Shown: positions 20,753 through 33,079 of the stretch, piece after piece | Layout of the letters: every line of letters starts with the position of its first letter | Numbering within the stretch: the stretch's first letter is position 1 | Source: Anodontia alba | Lineage: Eukaryota; Mollusca; Bivalvia; Lucinida; Lucinidae | Assembly (NCBI GenBank): GCA_964016985.1 | Contig: OZ024831.1 | Coordinates: 81,260,263 to 81,324,262, forward strand | DNA: 64,000 nucleotides | Direction: 5' to 3' | The notes under the pieces: model-generated | Told to the model about the DNA's origin: nothing | Seen by the model: only the letters and a program-made list of their open reading frames with translations | Databases searched by the model: none | Program-made: the position numbers and the translations under genes

Positions 20753-21569
20753 ATAAAAAAAATACAATGTTCGAAATAAAGTTACAGTCGATTATGCCTT
20801 TTCCGCCCCCCATTTTTTACGACACATGATTATAATTATTTATATTGATAACGTGTGGAAGTTATAACCTGTCTGTCAGGTTATTCCTTTAAAACTAACA
20901 ACAAAAACTCGCCTCTGCTCTGAAAACACCAATTTCATCATTCAGAACAACAAAGCAACGAAGCGATTCTTCGAGTTCAATCGAAACAACACTCTTAATT
21001 CACAATTGTTTTTTCCAATATAGTATAAACAAATTAAACTTTTTTTAATTACGTTAATAAGCCATTAATAACAAACTGTCAATTGCTTTATATTAAATAG
21101 TTCATATCATTTTTTTTTCTTGACGTTAAATGGTTTATTATTATTATGAAATGTATCCAAAACCAGTGAACCAGTTTGTTAAAAGGAACCAGGCACCGGA
21201 CTTATGTAATTTTGAAATGGAGCTGGGAACAGACACAATGCCATCTGATTGGAATAAGCTAATTGAAGCTGAATTATTTTTCTTTAAACATGTAATCTCC
21301 AGATAGTTTAAAATCTTGGAATTGCCTTCGCAACGAACCCTATAATTATTCTATAATTATCAAATTTAGGTCACTTTTCAAAGAATAACATTAAAAATAG
21401 TATAAATACATAATCTACCAACTTCAACACAACCTTATTTCGGAAGAATCAATCCTTAATACAAATATGCAGGCTCTATAATGTTAGGTACAAGACGTTA
21501 ACTAATTAATTTATAATTCTAGAGAAAAAAAAATAACGCCTAGAAAATGGCCTATTTTCATATTCCCCA
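19563..21569. other. unassigned AT-rich sequence with poly(A) tract
   Basis: Poly(A) at 20718-20750 and a (TTAA)n-like patch at 20359-20375. No ORF of note. An ACAAGAGCTCTGTAAGCGGG word at 20442 resembles a common bivalve dispersed repeat. Confidence 0.35.
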
Positions 21570-21700
21570 TCATACGTCAATGGAAGTTAGTTGAAATTTA
21601 TTTTATTTCAAAACTTTCATGAATACATGTCATAAACAAAGCACTTGATAGGATGGGAACGAAAGCAATCTGCTCGTTTGGTTCCTCTCATTGATGTCAA
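21570..21700 (-). mobile_element. LINE 3' tail fragment
   Basis: The minus strand reads GGAACCAAACGAGCAG, ATTGCTTTCGTTCCCATCCT and GAAATAAAATAAATTT. It aligns along its length with 8284-8185, a clean insertion with a target duplication, which identifies both as 3' ends of one LINE family. Confidence 0.7.
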
Positions 21701-21969
21701 TATTCTGTAGACCGTGTGGCGGAATATCTGTATTAGAAAGCAAATTCAGAGAATGTATGTTCCCCCGCCTATTAAAAATCTTCCAAACAAGAGCATCGGT
21801 GAAATCGAAGAATGCTCCCTGAAGATGAGCAGTAGTGGGAGGATTACTCGTATGTTAGTAAAAAAAAAGTAAAATACTTTAAGAGATATGCTACGGACAA
21901 GCTTATTATTGCAATCAAAGCGCTGTACGCGCTGATGGCATGGGCATCAGAAGGCCCAGAGACAATGAC

Positions 21970-22870
21970 TAAAGATCCGTTTAAAGGTCTGTAAAATGTA
22001 CAAAAAAAAAAAAATAAATAAATAAAATAAAAATAAAAAAGAAAAAAAAAGAAAAAAAAATAAATAAAAAAAAATAATAAAAAAAAAATTTAATAAAACT
22101 GTAGCTTGACTTGCACTCACAAGATACCTTCCCCTTGTCCAATTCCAAAGTATTGAAGCAGGAAAAAAAAAGAAGCTAAACATATAGAAAAACAAACAAA
22201 AAAAAACAAAAAAAAACACACACACACACAAAAAAAAACAACAACATTATTTCAAGATTCTAAAAGCACAGGTATATCCTCAGATCACAAGTAAAATGCC
22301 TGTAAAGTTTCAGAAGCATTTGCGTTAAGCTGTGGGAGGAGTTGTGCTCACAAGGTACCTTCTACTATATGCACTTTTATAGTATTGAAGCAGGAAAAGA
22401 AGTCTATTTAAAAGTAAAAAATGTGATGAAAGTAAAAAAAAATAACATTCAAGATTCTGTAAAAAGCAAATGCATATTTTTAGACTATGGTTAAAAATCT
22501 GTTTAGTTTCAGTTGGAATGATATAAAACTATAAGAGGAGTTGCACTCACAAGGTACCTACTACATATATACTTTCATAGTATTGAAGCATGAAACAAGA
22601 AGTCTAAGTTAATAATGTGAAAAATTTGACAAGAAAAATATTTCAAGATACCTGTGAAGTTTCAGAAGGATCGGTATAAAACTGTAGGTTCCCACTACAA
22701 ACTCGGAACCATGCAAAAAATTCTAAGCTTAAAAATGTGAAAAAAAAAGTGGAAAAAAAAATAACTTAAGGATTCTATAAAAAAAACACATGCATATTTT
22801 CAGACCATGTTTAAACACCTGTAAAGTTTCGAAAAGATCACAAGGTACCTACTAAAAACTCGGAACCATG
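21970..22870. repeat. degenerate tandem array, about 200-290-bp unit, with A-rich blocks
   Basis: Unit landmarks CTGTAAAGTTTCAGAAG, GAGTTGCACTCACAAGGTAC and TCATAGTATTGAAGCAGGAA recur near 22113, 22348, 22542 and 22836. A-rich tracts (22002-22090, 22160-22240, 22735-22795) occur at equivalent places and have grown unequally, which explains the varied unit length. Confidence 0.85.
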
Positions 22871-23062
22871 TACCATACATTACGCACCACGCACCACGAT
22901 AAGCCGAATACCATGTCCCCTCGCTCTTCTTCGAAAAGGCGGTGACAACACGCATGGAAATGGCTCTTAAAGTACATGTCAAACAAAAACAAAAACATCC
23001 CATATTATGTCATGGTTGCTCGATACGTATGATAGTCAAAAGAAAAGCAGTATGCACATTAT

Positions 23063-23068
<6 letters not shown>

Positions 23069-23107
<39 letters not shown>

Positions 23108-23130
23108 GACAGAGAGAGAGAGAGAGACAG
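23069..23130. repeat. (AG)n microsatellite with AC interruptions
   Basis: About 30 AG units with CAG interruptions at 23099-23130. Confidence 0.96.
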
Positions 23131-23199
23131 ATTTATGGTGCCTGGATAAAGACTATTCTTAACTCAAGAGTGTATAATTTATGTCTATTGTTACTCAAC

Positions 23200-25130
23200 T
23201 AATTAAATAAGTGCGGGGTGAGGGTTGAATGATGAAGTTGCTTAGTATTATTATAAGGACTTGAAATCTTTTTGAATTCCCAATATGTTTATGTATTGCT
23301 TTAAATATATTGTATTAGTCTTGGTGGACAGCGTTCTGTCCCTAAATGAAAGAACGCGAACACCTACGGTGATATGTTGGAAGACAGTGTGTATGAGATC
23401 TGCATGTCGATGTTAATACTACGGACAATTTAAGAAACAGTGAAGGGCGTTTTCAATGCCACCGTACCGGCAGAGTGGAGCGTTACAAATGCCTTTAAGG
23501 AATGAACCATTGTCCAAAACAATGAAATCTGTTCTTAAGCGGACATGAGGGATCTAAAAATGCCTTTTTCCAGAATTGAAATATTTTTGCACAATAATGG
23601 AACCTTCATTCGTTCGTTTAAATGAATTAGCAGAGTAGCTATTTCTGCACTCTAATGGTACATCACGAAAACATACCTATATAATTTTGACCCTCTTAAA
23701 CCACACTTTTATATAGTAAAACTGGGGTTTACAGGGGTATACAATATTCTTCTTATTTCTGCTAAAAACATAGATTGTGGGTACTCTTTAGAATGGCCTC
23801 GGCAAGGCGGTTCAAACGAGTATTCACAATTTATGTTTTGAGCAGAAATAAATAGAATATCAGAATTTTTATCCGAAAACTGTCCGTTTTTTTTTTTTTT
23901 TTTGTGGTGAAATTTTCAATATATTTGAATAGGCGTGTTTTCGTAATGAATTATTCTATTCTCTGGCAGCTGAAGAAAAAAAAAAGTATTGTGGTATAGA
24001 GTCGTACGTGCATGAACTGTTTGTGTCACTGGAATAACGTAAACTATATTTTGAGAGCGTATAAACAGAAGAAACTAGTGTTGATATATAACGAGGTGTT
24101 TTGTTTGGTATAGTTCTTAAAAAGTGTAAGTTTTGTGACTCCTACGTCGCGGGTCAGAAGTCCCAAACAATTTCTTCATTAAGAGTGTGTATAGAAATAA
24201 GTTTGGTAGTACCTGTAACAATTATTATTGCAGCCTTATTCTGTATGTTTTCTAATTTGTCCTTTTTCATAATGCGTGCAATTATTCCATACCACATTAG
24301 CGTATTCCAAAACCGGTTGATTGAAGGTTAAATTAATTCTTTCTAGGGATTGTCGGTCTTGAAAAATCCGCATTAAATTTATCATATTCTATGCTTTTTC
24401 CTTGATATATTCGAAGATTTTGCGTCATGTGCAATTATTTAAAATATAGATGCAAAGACGTTTGTGACACTCAACTTCAGTCATTCGTTGATCGAGCATA
24501 GAATGGGGATGATGAAAGTGCGGTTAACTTTATGTGAAATCAGGAGGCTTTCAGTTTTATTAGGATTGAATTTAGCAAGCCATTCTTTTGTCCACTCAAT
24601 GATTTTGTCAAGATCTAATTTCACAGACCCAGCGGCAGCGAAAGGATCATCAACTATTATATACACACTAGTGTCATTTGCAAAAAGACGGATATTTGAA
24701 GCGATATCATTCACAATATCGTTCATGTATAATATAAACAGAAGTGGTCTCAGAAGTAATCCTTTAGGGACACCAGCTTGAACATAATTCCATTTTTGAC
24801 TGGACGCCCGGTGCTAATACACATTTTTTTCGATTGGTAAAATATGGCATAAACCATCTTAGGAGATTTCCAAGACTATCAGCCTCATTGAGTTAACCTG
24901 TGTGCCACACTCGATCAACCGTATTGCTAATATCACAGAATTCTATTCGAACTTCTTTTCCTGTATCAAGTGCTTGACAAAAAGTGTCATATAAGGAAAT
25001 TAATTGATTTGCTGTTGAATCACCCGGTACAATACCGGATTTAATTTGCCACAATGACGAAAGTGCACTAGCAATGGCAATGTAAAACGCTATTTTGGTA
25101 GAGCCAAATAGTATAAACATTTCTATGATA
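23200..25130 (-). pseudogene. CR1/Jockey-like LINE: RT to C-terminal zinc-binding region
   Basis: On the minus strand, in order: RT upstream block KSGIVPGDSTANQLISLYD and motif A as CDISNTVDRVWHTG (family CDIS.AFDRVWH, at least two substitutions) at 25120-24893; a frameshifted motif B zone; motif C as RLFANDTSVYI, where the catalytic FADD is changed to FAND, at 24726-24481; a VWNNCTHYEKG / TGTTKLIS zone; and a cysteine-rich end, LCRYGGIENALHCFLNCP (23560-23200), containing two stops. The gap between the last two is filled by the palindromic element 23661-23948. The mutated catalytic Asp, frameshifts and stops show a dead copy. A related copy lies at 33080-34115. Confidence 0.88.
23661..23948. 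mobile_element. palindromic MITE-like element, copy 1
   Basis: Ends CATCACGAAAACATACCTAT and GGCGTGTTTTCGTAATG are inverted repeats. A sub-hairpin of AACCCCA..TGGGGTT type lies near the left end. The core TTGTGGGTACTC..GAGTATTCACAA pairs around GAATGGCC/GGCGGTTC. No ORF. No target duplication is evident. Other copies: 33661-33939 and 62145-62421. Confidence 0.88.
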
Positions 25131-26529
25131 AATAAGCTTGGTCATCCTTATGGCTTCTGAGGAGATGATGTTGTTTTTTTTGTTTTTTTTTTAATATTTT
25201 GTTCATTTTTGTATTTTATTTGGTTGTCATTGCAACCAATCCAATTCTGTTGCTGAAACAAAATTCTTGTGTTCGCTAAAAGACTATTCAAGCAACATTT
25301 CTCTAAAACTTTTGTCAAACTATCTGCAATGTGATAGAAAAATACATACATTCACTTTTACAGTTGTAAGTTCATGGAAACGTTTAGCAGCCAAAGCGAC
25401 GAAAGCGCACGAAAACTGGCATTATAAAAACATTTGTTTTTCTTTTTTTGTGGAAGGTAATGTTCTGAAATTTTAAGCGTTTTTCCAGCGCTAGATGACA
25501 ATTACTTCTTTTCCCATACTAAGTCAATGGCAAATATTAGTTACCATGATAGCAATCAGAGTTCTCAACCGATTGAAACAAAAAATACAATTATTCGTTC
25601 ACATGTAAATGCTATGTGTGAAATATGGTAAGAATCGGTTTCACGGCTTCAGAGGAGAAGTTTGAAAACGGACGGACGGACGAAGGATCCATGCCTATAC
25701 TAAAAGCTCACCTATGATCCTAATCAGCTTAGATGAGCTAACAAATAAGCAGTTTTAGAATGACCAGCAGTAAATCATGGGGTTAAAAAGACTTTACTTA
25801 AACACATCTAAATACTTTCTTCAATTATAAAAGTACATACGAGAGTGCAAAGGGAGGCTTACTAACTCATTCAGTAAAAGATCGCAATATATGTACAAGC
25901 ACGTGATCATGAAGTTGGTGACGCGTACTTATGCAGAATTAACATTTCTATGAGGTTCTCTAGTAAAAATAAGCTTAAGGGATATTGATATGTCTGTAGG
26001 GTAGAAACCTCTGTTAAATAGTTTGCCTCCCTTCTGAAGAATTTCTATTATTAAAAGGAAAGTATTTGCCCCGCCACCCGCCCCCTCCCCCACCCTATTC
26101 AGAGCAAATGCTTTCCTTGTAGAGTAGGCCTATTTAATACAAGCCTTGGCTGTGCTTCTTGTTTGTAGCGTTTCCTGTTTATCTCCACTTATAATTTTGA
26201 TGGACAGGAACGAAAACACAAAGTCATAAAAGCTGTCTCCCTTGTAAAAATTAGCAGAAAATCCACTAAGCAATTAAAAACGTCAAAATGATTGATTTTG
26301 GAAACAAAGAACACATTACAGATTAAAGAAATGGGAGTATCTAAAAACGTTTGCTGTACAGCTCCTATTTTATAATTTGGTCTGTTATTCGGTCCACTGG
26401 GAATCAACTGGTGGTTTTCTTCTACTCTAGTCTTCCAAAGGTGTTGTTGACACCCAAATGATCTCCAAGTGTCTCAAGACGTTTTGGTTGAGTCCTCATC
26501 TTTGTTCATTATAGGCTTAATTTATTTTC

Positions 26530-27345
26530 ATTTACTCTGGCACACAGTAGAATTAGCCAAGAGCACTCGTTTTTGTTTATCATAGAGATTAATTTGAATT
26601 TTATGTTTTCGCTTTGATGCATTGACTGAGTTAGGAGCTTTTATGCGAACCGAATTTTGTTGTATTTCTGAATAAAGAGTAGCATCTAGACCTAGGGTGA
26701 AGTTGGCTGGCTGTAAAAGTGCTTTAAACCCCCGGTAGTTTATCCTACTGACTGTTCTAAGGCATGTCCTGGTGTTGTTCTAACTCTTTATAGCTCTTTG
26801 TAGCTCAGTGGTTCCCGCATTGCTTTCTTTATTCCTGTCTGTGTTGTGATGCGAGCATTCTAGTCACCGTCTTTAATAGCTGCCCACTTTGCTCTGTTTT
26901 ACTAGCTGTGTTGTGATGCTTGTATTTGGATCACCTTCAACAGCTGCCCATTTTGCTTTATGTTTTACTATTTATGATTAAAAGTGGCATCGGGACCCAG
27001 AGTGACGATAGTCGGCTATAAAAAGGAATTAAAACCCCCGATGGTTTATTCTACTGAACATTCTAAGGTGTGGTCCTAGTGTTGGTCTTACTCTTTGTTG
27101 CTTTGTGGTTTATTCTACGAGGCGATTTGTTTTATGTCTTGTCTTGTGTTATTTTGTTCTTGTAGTTTTCAGGCCTTTTAGTATTACGATTACTTCGCCT
27201 AGGGAAGAGAGAGCTAATCTTAGTGTTTTTCGTGCGTTTGTTCGATTTGCTCTTGTTTGGTTTTGTCTGTTTCCTTTTACTCTTGGTGTCTAGGTAGGGA
27301 TGCGTCTTGTGATTGTGTCACTCCCTGGACTTTTCGAATACTTTT
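26530..27345 (+). repeat. m4 spacer with partial R, then a second R copy
   Basis: CACACAGTAGAATTAGC starts an m4 segment followed by a truncated R (26745-26790). After a duplicated GCTGCCCA..TTTGCT stretch (26870-26970) a fuller R runs 26985-27345. No Penelope ORF precedes it. Counterpart in block B: 35835-36650. Confidence 0.8.
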
Positions 27346-27483
27346 TTTTTCTCTGACATATTTGTTGCCGTAAAGATACATGGATGAGATAGAAGACCTA
27401 CATATGAACCAAACAAATATACAGAAGCTGATAGCGAGAGTTGGGGTCCCCTAGAGCTGATTAAGCACCCCCTCCTCCAAATA

Positions 27484-27875
27484 ATTTATTCCTGACCGTT
27501 CCAAGGCGGTTCGTTCACTGTGATACGCTTTGTTAAATGCTCTGTAGTGTTTCATTTACAAATGTTTTCTTTTAACAAATACGTAAAGTAAACAAGATAA
27601 CTCAGGAACTGATACAATCAGATCCATGTTACCAACACCAAGGAGAAATACAGATAATTATGATAAAGCAGCCACAAAATGAACAGATGACAAGCAGAGT
27701 TGGCATTTCTTTCCCAAACATGTGGGATTTTGGTTACCCAAACTTTATCGAATCTGTTATCGTACGTTTACTTGATTTGCGCTTTTGTGGTTTTGTCTGT
27801 TTCCTCTTCGTCGTGGTGTCTTTGAAGGGTTGCGGCTTGTGATTGTGGCACTCCCTGGACTTTTCTCTAAGCTTT
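27484..27875 (+). repeat. R repeat with central replacement
   Basis: The R start (TTTATTCCTGACCGTTCCAA) and the R end (27763-27875, TTGATTTGCGC to CTCCCTGGACTTTTC) are separated by about 240 bp of non-R sequence. The same split form is seen at 36785-37185, so it predates the block duplication. Confidence 0.7.
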
Positions 27876-29537
27876 TATTTTACATAATTGTTAAAAGTAA
27901 ACCAGTAGAAAATGAACACTACATAAAAATTAACAAAACGTACCACAATGAGAGTACCGCCTTGGAATAATTTACTGGTGTAAGTGGGGTGCTTAAGCTA
28001 GCTTTACGAGATCCCGACTCTAGCCTTTAGCTTCCACTGTGATAAAAAACATATATTTGTTCGTTCCGTGTGGAGGTCTTCTAACTCATCCATGAGTCAT
28101 TAAGGGGAATAAATTAATCACAGAAAAAGCCTATAATGAAGCAAAGATGAGGATTAGGCATAAACAACGTGTTCAGACTTTGGATATAAGTTTAAGATAT
28201 AATAATATAAAATTGGGTAACAGAGTTGCCACATTTCTGGGAAAGGGTTGTCAACTCTGCTTACATTGTGGTTTTAAAATTATATTTGTCTGTCTTTCCC
28301 CTTGATGTTAAGAACCTGATGTCCTAAGTTCACTTATTTGCCTTGCAACATGTTTAAGAAATATCTCCGCCTACTATTTCAGGATCACGTCCTATAAATG
28401 GTCATCAACTGAATTTCACATAACAAACTACTGACTGAATATGCCAGAGCTGTATTCAGTAAAGCGAAACACTGACGAGTGTTTTTTCAAACACTACTTT
28501 GTATCTTCTGAACGATTATTGTTAATATCATGTGACCTCCAATTAGAGAGTATCTGTTATTCGCGTAGACGAGACTTTATGGAAAATCGAATAAATTTTT
28601 CCAGTGTTTATTAATTACATATAGAAACGAATGAATATATCAACGCAGTAAACATTCCTATATTTTTGGTTACAAACAAGCATACATACATTTTATTTGC
28701 ATAGGCCGTCAACTTAGTTGTGCCAAAATACAGCTTTAGGATAATTTGGGGATGCTCGCTACCCTCCGACGAAATCTCTGGCAACTGGACGGGAAGTTTG
28801 CTTTTGTTTTGCGAGTAACCGCGAACTTTTCGATATTTTGAACGTAGCCCTGGGTAACTATATATTTATCCAACAAATAGAAGCCGTTATTGTTTCATTT
28901 TTTTCCCGTTAAAGGGCTTTCCTTCTACTGATAATTCATCGTAAAACATCGGGAAGATGTGAACAGCTGACAGCTTGTTTCTTCCTTTTCTAGTAGACCC
29001 ATTTTATGTTGGCTTTTGCATGCTAAAAGCAAAGAAAAATTCACAAAAGTTGCCACCCAAACGAAAAGATGTAGGACAATCAAGACAGTATATCCAGTTC
29101 TCAAAAACGTCTGTTGTAAAGCTTTGAATTCAACTGTGATGTGTGGTTCTGTGCACATGGAAATACTACAACACAGTATCTTAAAACCACGTCTTATTAC
29201 TCGTCAAACGTCACTGACTTTACAAATTGTTTTTGTTTTCAAGGAGGCACTTCTGTGATGTTTTATTTGCTTTGCGGTATACGAAGTTCCTTCGGAAACA
29301 AGGTCTACTCTAAAAAGACACACTTTGTTCTAAAAGGCATAAAATATTTTCAAAGTAGACATAGTTTTATCCTGTAATATTTAAGACAAATAAAAGTGTA
29401 TGAAAAATAAAACTGATTTGCTAAACATTTACGATATGTATTATTAATTAATAGGGTGTCCGAAAATTAGGTAAGAAACGGTTTTGAAAGCAGAACTGCT
29501 TGCGCTGAAAAGATGCGCCATGAAAATAATTATGAAC
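27876..29537. other. block A non-coding sequence and unit head
   Basis: Colinear with 37186-38525. From about 28860 it holds the unit head landmark GCCGTTATTGTTTCATTTT and GCAAAGAAAAATTCACAAAA, seen again at 38212, 40979, 44963, 53813, 56369 and 59209. No protein domain recognised. Confidence 0.6.
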
Positions 29538-29714
29538 CTGCACTACATGTCGGCGTTACATCATATTGGCCATCTGTGCATGTAAAAGCTGAAGTGCCTG
29601 TGCCTGACGGATCCAATTTATATCCACTTTCGCAGTTTACATTAACTGTCGAACCGCTATGCACGATACCGGTTGGGACTATGGTGGCATGATGTACACT
29701 GATTTGTTGACAAT
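29538..29714 (-). CDS. Sushi/CCP domain exon, copy A
   Basis: 177 nt, acceptor CATTTTCAG and donor GCAG/GTTCAT, phase 1-1, fully open. One CCP module: Cys1 in CQQISVHHATIVPTG, Cys2 in NVNCESGYKLDPSG, Cys3 in FTCTDGQYD, Cys4 in VTPTCSA. The C..GY.L....C..G.....P.C spacing with 58-60 residues fits the family exactly, with the expected Cys1-Cys3 and Cys2-Cys4 disulfides. The tryptophan common near the last Cys is replaced by Tyr-Asp-Val. This is the most diverged of the five copies (GYKLDPSGTGTSAFT) and would be the exon nearest the membrane exon. CCP modules mediate protein-protein recognition outside the cell; the partner is unknown. Confidence 0.85.
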
Positions 29715-30404
29715 CTGAAAATGATAATAATAAAAATATACTGTTCTATTACATACAGAAGCAATGCTACCAGTCAGATGGTCCATGCATGCAACATTCT
29801 AGCAGGAATTTGGAAAAGTCTCTGTATTAATATACATCTAATGATAAAAGATATAATAAATATAGAGAAACTGAGATCATAAATTCATATTTAAATAGTT
29901 CGAATTTAAGAGGATCCCTGTCTAATACTCAGCATCCTTATATTATATACTTAAATTAGTAGAATTTTCTTCAGATGGGAGGCAAACCAATTTGACAGCG
30001 GTTCTTTCTCTAGGGGCATATCAATGTCCATTAAGCTTTGTTAGAGTAGCGAACCACACAGTAATGCTACTTCTGCATAAGTACGCGACACCAGCTTCTT
30101 GATATTGAAAGGTAGTCTACGTGCCTTATAAGTATATTGTGAAATTTTATTGTATGATTTAGGTATCCTCTGTGCACTCTCTTATCTACTTTCATATTTG
30201 TACCAGTAAAATCTATTTAAACCACATGGTCTACTACTGACCGTTCTAAAACGGATGGGTTTGTTTTATTTGATCTATTTTGGCTTCTTTTTGACTTTTA
30301 TTTTATTCTAGTTGAGGGACATACACATTTTAGAATAGACAAAGAAATCACGAAGGACTAAAAATAAAAACTATTATAAAGTGATGTACGCGGAGAGGTT
30401 TAAG
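29715..30404. other. intron spacer with inverted relation to 25.9 kb
   Basis: Spacer between the CCP exon and R in the locus unit (landmarks GCATGCAACATTCTA and TGAGATCATAAATTCAT). The part around 29975-30100 is the inverted counterpart of 25900-26040 (GCAGAATTA..GTGGTTC / GAGGTTCTC..). Confidence 0.55.
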
Positions 30405-30740
30405 TCGGCTGTAAAAGTGCTTTAAACACCCCGGTGGTTTCATTCTACTGATCGTTCTAAGGCCGTATCCCGGTATTGGTCTTACTCTTTGTTGCTTTGT
30501 GGTTTATTCTAGGAGGTGATTTTTTTTAAGTCTTGCATTGTGTTTTTTTTTTTCTTGTGTTTTTTTTTTTCAGTCCTTTTAGCATTGCAATTACCTCGCT
30601 TGGGAAGAGAAGCTTATCTTAGTGCTTTTTGTACATTTCTTCGATTTGCACTTGTTTGGTTTTGTCTGTAATCTCTTCCTCTTGGTGTCTTTGAGAAGGG
30701 CTGCGACATGTGATTATTGCACTTCCTGGATATTTTTTTA
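30405..30740 (+). repeat. R repeat, unit A
   Basis: Begins at GTCGGCTGTAAAAGTGCTTT and ends in a T-rich run after TTCCTGGATATT. It corresponds in position to R in the units at 38.6, 49.2, 55.1, 58.0 and 61.0 kb, so it was inherited with the unit. Confidence 0.88.
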
Positions 30741-31440
30741 TTTTTTTACGACAAGTACCACACGCACATACATGAGCTGTAGCACACATAAATTGATAAT
30801 AAATGAAATATTTTGATTACACCAGCTGTAGCACACATGGATTGATAATGTATGAAATCACATTTGAAAGAAATGAACTAAAAAAAAAAAAAAAAAAAAA
30901 AGAAAAGAAATCAATGGTTTAAATAGAAAAATTTGCTGGTCTACACTAGCTAATTTCGGCAAAGAAAGCCCTTAAACGGGATACAAAAATAAGCCAATAA
31001 CGGATTCTCTTGATAACATATATACATTTGGAATTCTGTCAAAGATAGGTTACCAGGCAAATTCTGTTAATGGCGTTTTATGTGAAACTCAGTAAATTAC
31101 GTACGACGGAATTGGTCCTGGGATACTAGGCTGGGATAGTTCTTAAATACGCTGCAAATTAAACATAATCGCAATAAAAGTAGGAGCTGTATAACAAATC
31201 TTTATGACGGGAAAATCATAGCACTCAGATAACCTGACCTTGATATGATCGAGACAAACATTCTGACCAAAATGCATGACGATTACAAAATAATAATAAT
31301 AATAAAAGACAATACAGCTTGCCTAATGAAAAGTGCAAGATAAGTCAAGATCAAATATGGGTCATATATTCAATGTGACAACTATCGCTGACTGTATGAC
31401 CAAAACATACTGAGAAACTGACCTAAATGCAAAACTTGAC
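30741..31440. other. unit segment between R and satellite, A-rich
   Basis: Poly(A) at 30882-30905 and a short (AAT)n at 31292-31304. It contains GGGATACTAGGCTGGGATA, the undisturbed form of the site that carries the palindromic element at 62145. Confidence 0.6.
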
Positions 31441-32330
31441 AAAGTCAGTGGACCCTGAAATGTATGTCATAAGTGACTCAGATCCAAACATTAGACCTAG
31501 ATTTTAATCCTAAATGATCCAGTTTTAAACATGTCCTAGAAATCATCAGGACAAATATTTTCAGCAAGATTCATAATGATTACTTTAAAATATGACCTCT
31601 ACAGTGTAAACACGTTTTGTTTTTCCATTGATTTGGCTTGATGTCCTAGCTTTTGATCCCGTCTCTTAGTTTCAAACTTGACCTAGAAATCATCAAGATA
31701 AACATTTTGAGCAAGACTCATGATTATTACTTAAAAATATGACCGCCAGTGTGTAAAAAAGGTTTTACTTTGATTTGACCTGATGAACTAGTTTTTGACC
31801 CCGAGTGACTCTGTTCCGAATTTATTTTAGTAAATATCAAGACAAACATTTTAAGCAAGTTTAAAGGTGATTATTTAAGAAATGTGACCTCATGATTGTT
31901 AACAAGGTTTTCCTTTTGAGCAAGACTCATGATTATTACTTAAAAATATGACCGCTAGTGTGTAAAAAAAGTTTTACTTTGATTTGACCTGATGAGCTAG
32001 TTTTTGACCCCGAGTGACTCTGTTTCGAATTTATTTTAGAAAATATCAAGAAAACATTTTAAGCAAGTTTCAAGGTGATTAGTTAAGGAATGTGACATGG
32101 GTTTCCTTTGATTTGGCTTGGTGACCTAGTTTTTTACCCAAGCCCCACAATTTCGAATTTGACCTAAATTTACAAACAATCTGCTCAAGTTTCATTTAGA
32201 TTGGGTCAAAACTGTGACCTTTAGAGTATTAATAAATAATTGTTGATGACGGATGATAACCAACGGAGGACGGACAGAGGGTGATCACAATATCTCAACC
32301 TGAGCATTTGTCCAGGTGAGCTAACAAAAG
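31441..32330. repeat. about 150-bp satellite, degenerate
   Basis: Unit landmarks TTGACCTAGAAATCATCAAG, ACATTTTGAGCAAGACTCAT, ATATGACC(T/G)C(T/C)A and GATTTG(G/A)C(C/T)TGATGA recur about every 150 bp. Positions 31675-31690 are the uninterrupted version of the site that holds the composite insertion at 42237-43154. Confidence 0.85.
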
Positions 32331-32465
32331 GCCACAAAACCTGCATAGGCTACATTGTTTTTTCTCTAACCATACAGTATCACAGCTCCAGACAGGAGGA
32401 GTATCCAACATAGCTACATATAAGAGGGGTATCAGGTAATTGATATTGTTTATTTCTCCATGAAA

Positions 32466-32570
32466 ACTTACGCTGTGGGTACTGATTAGAAGCGCCTCTG
32501 CAAGGCACTTCTTTTAAGTACCACAATATAGGCACTACTATTTATTACCACAACATATGTTTTTTTCGGA
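32466..32570. repeat. TGTGGGTACT-family hairpin with duplicated right arm
   Basis: TACGCTGTGGGTACTGATTA pairs with the right arm TAAGTACCACA. A second right-arm copy (GTTTATTACCACAACATATG) follows. The same double-arm form is at 43739-43830, so it is older than the unit duplication. Confidence 0.75.
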
Positions 32571-33079
32571 GAAATGAAAAACAAAAAATATCAATATTTG
32601 TTTTCTTGAAGAAAAGTGCCTTATCTGGAGTTACGGCTCTACAAAGATTGCAGCTATGCTGTATTGACTGCTGTTATGAATTTACATTCATTAGAATTCT
32701 TTCACATAGATGAGACTAATGAGATTCTATAAAAGATCGCATAACTCCAGTAAAAGCATATTTTTTATTTTATTTATTTATTTTTGTTTATTTTTATTTT
32801 TTTTTTTCTTGTCATACAAAAATTACTGATATTTGTTTTCTTATTTCTCTACGAAATTTCCATAAATGCAGAAATAAGAGAGAAAAAAAAATATTTGGAT
32901 ACCCAATCTCAACCCCTTCCCCCCCCCCCCCCCCCCCATCTGGAGATGTGCATACGAGTATAACTGTGAGAAATTGAGCATTTGACCATTGGCCAAGTGC
33001 ACTCATATTAGCATGTGCATTTGCAGTCTCTTGAGGGTATTTGCTGTCCACCTCGAGAAACGGTATATCCTTGGCCTAC
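32571..33079. other. unit segment with poly(C) run
   Basis: C-run at about 32921-32937 followed by the head of the next unit module (CATTGGCCAAGTGCAC, TTTGCTGTCCACCTCGAGAA). At 32835-32870 the outer arms of a hairpin present at 44070-44150 remain but its central part is missing. The sequence is fused to block B at about 33077. Confidence 0.6.

Larger units (their letters stand above)
24380..31680 (+). repeat. large duplicated block A
   Basis: Colinear with block B (33080-39963): LINE remains, m4/R pieces, the 27.4-29.2 kb single-copy-like stretch, the unit head, R at 30405 and the start of the 150-bp satellite. Identity is clear but not perfect, with many substitutions and small indels. Block A retains 29200-30317 (including a CCP exon), which block B lacks. 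The offset is about 8.7 kb at the left and smaller at the right because of indels. Confidence 0.85.
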
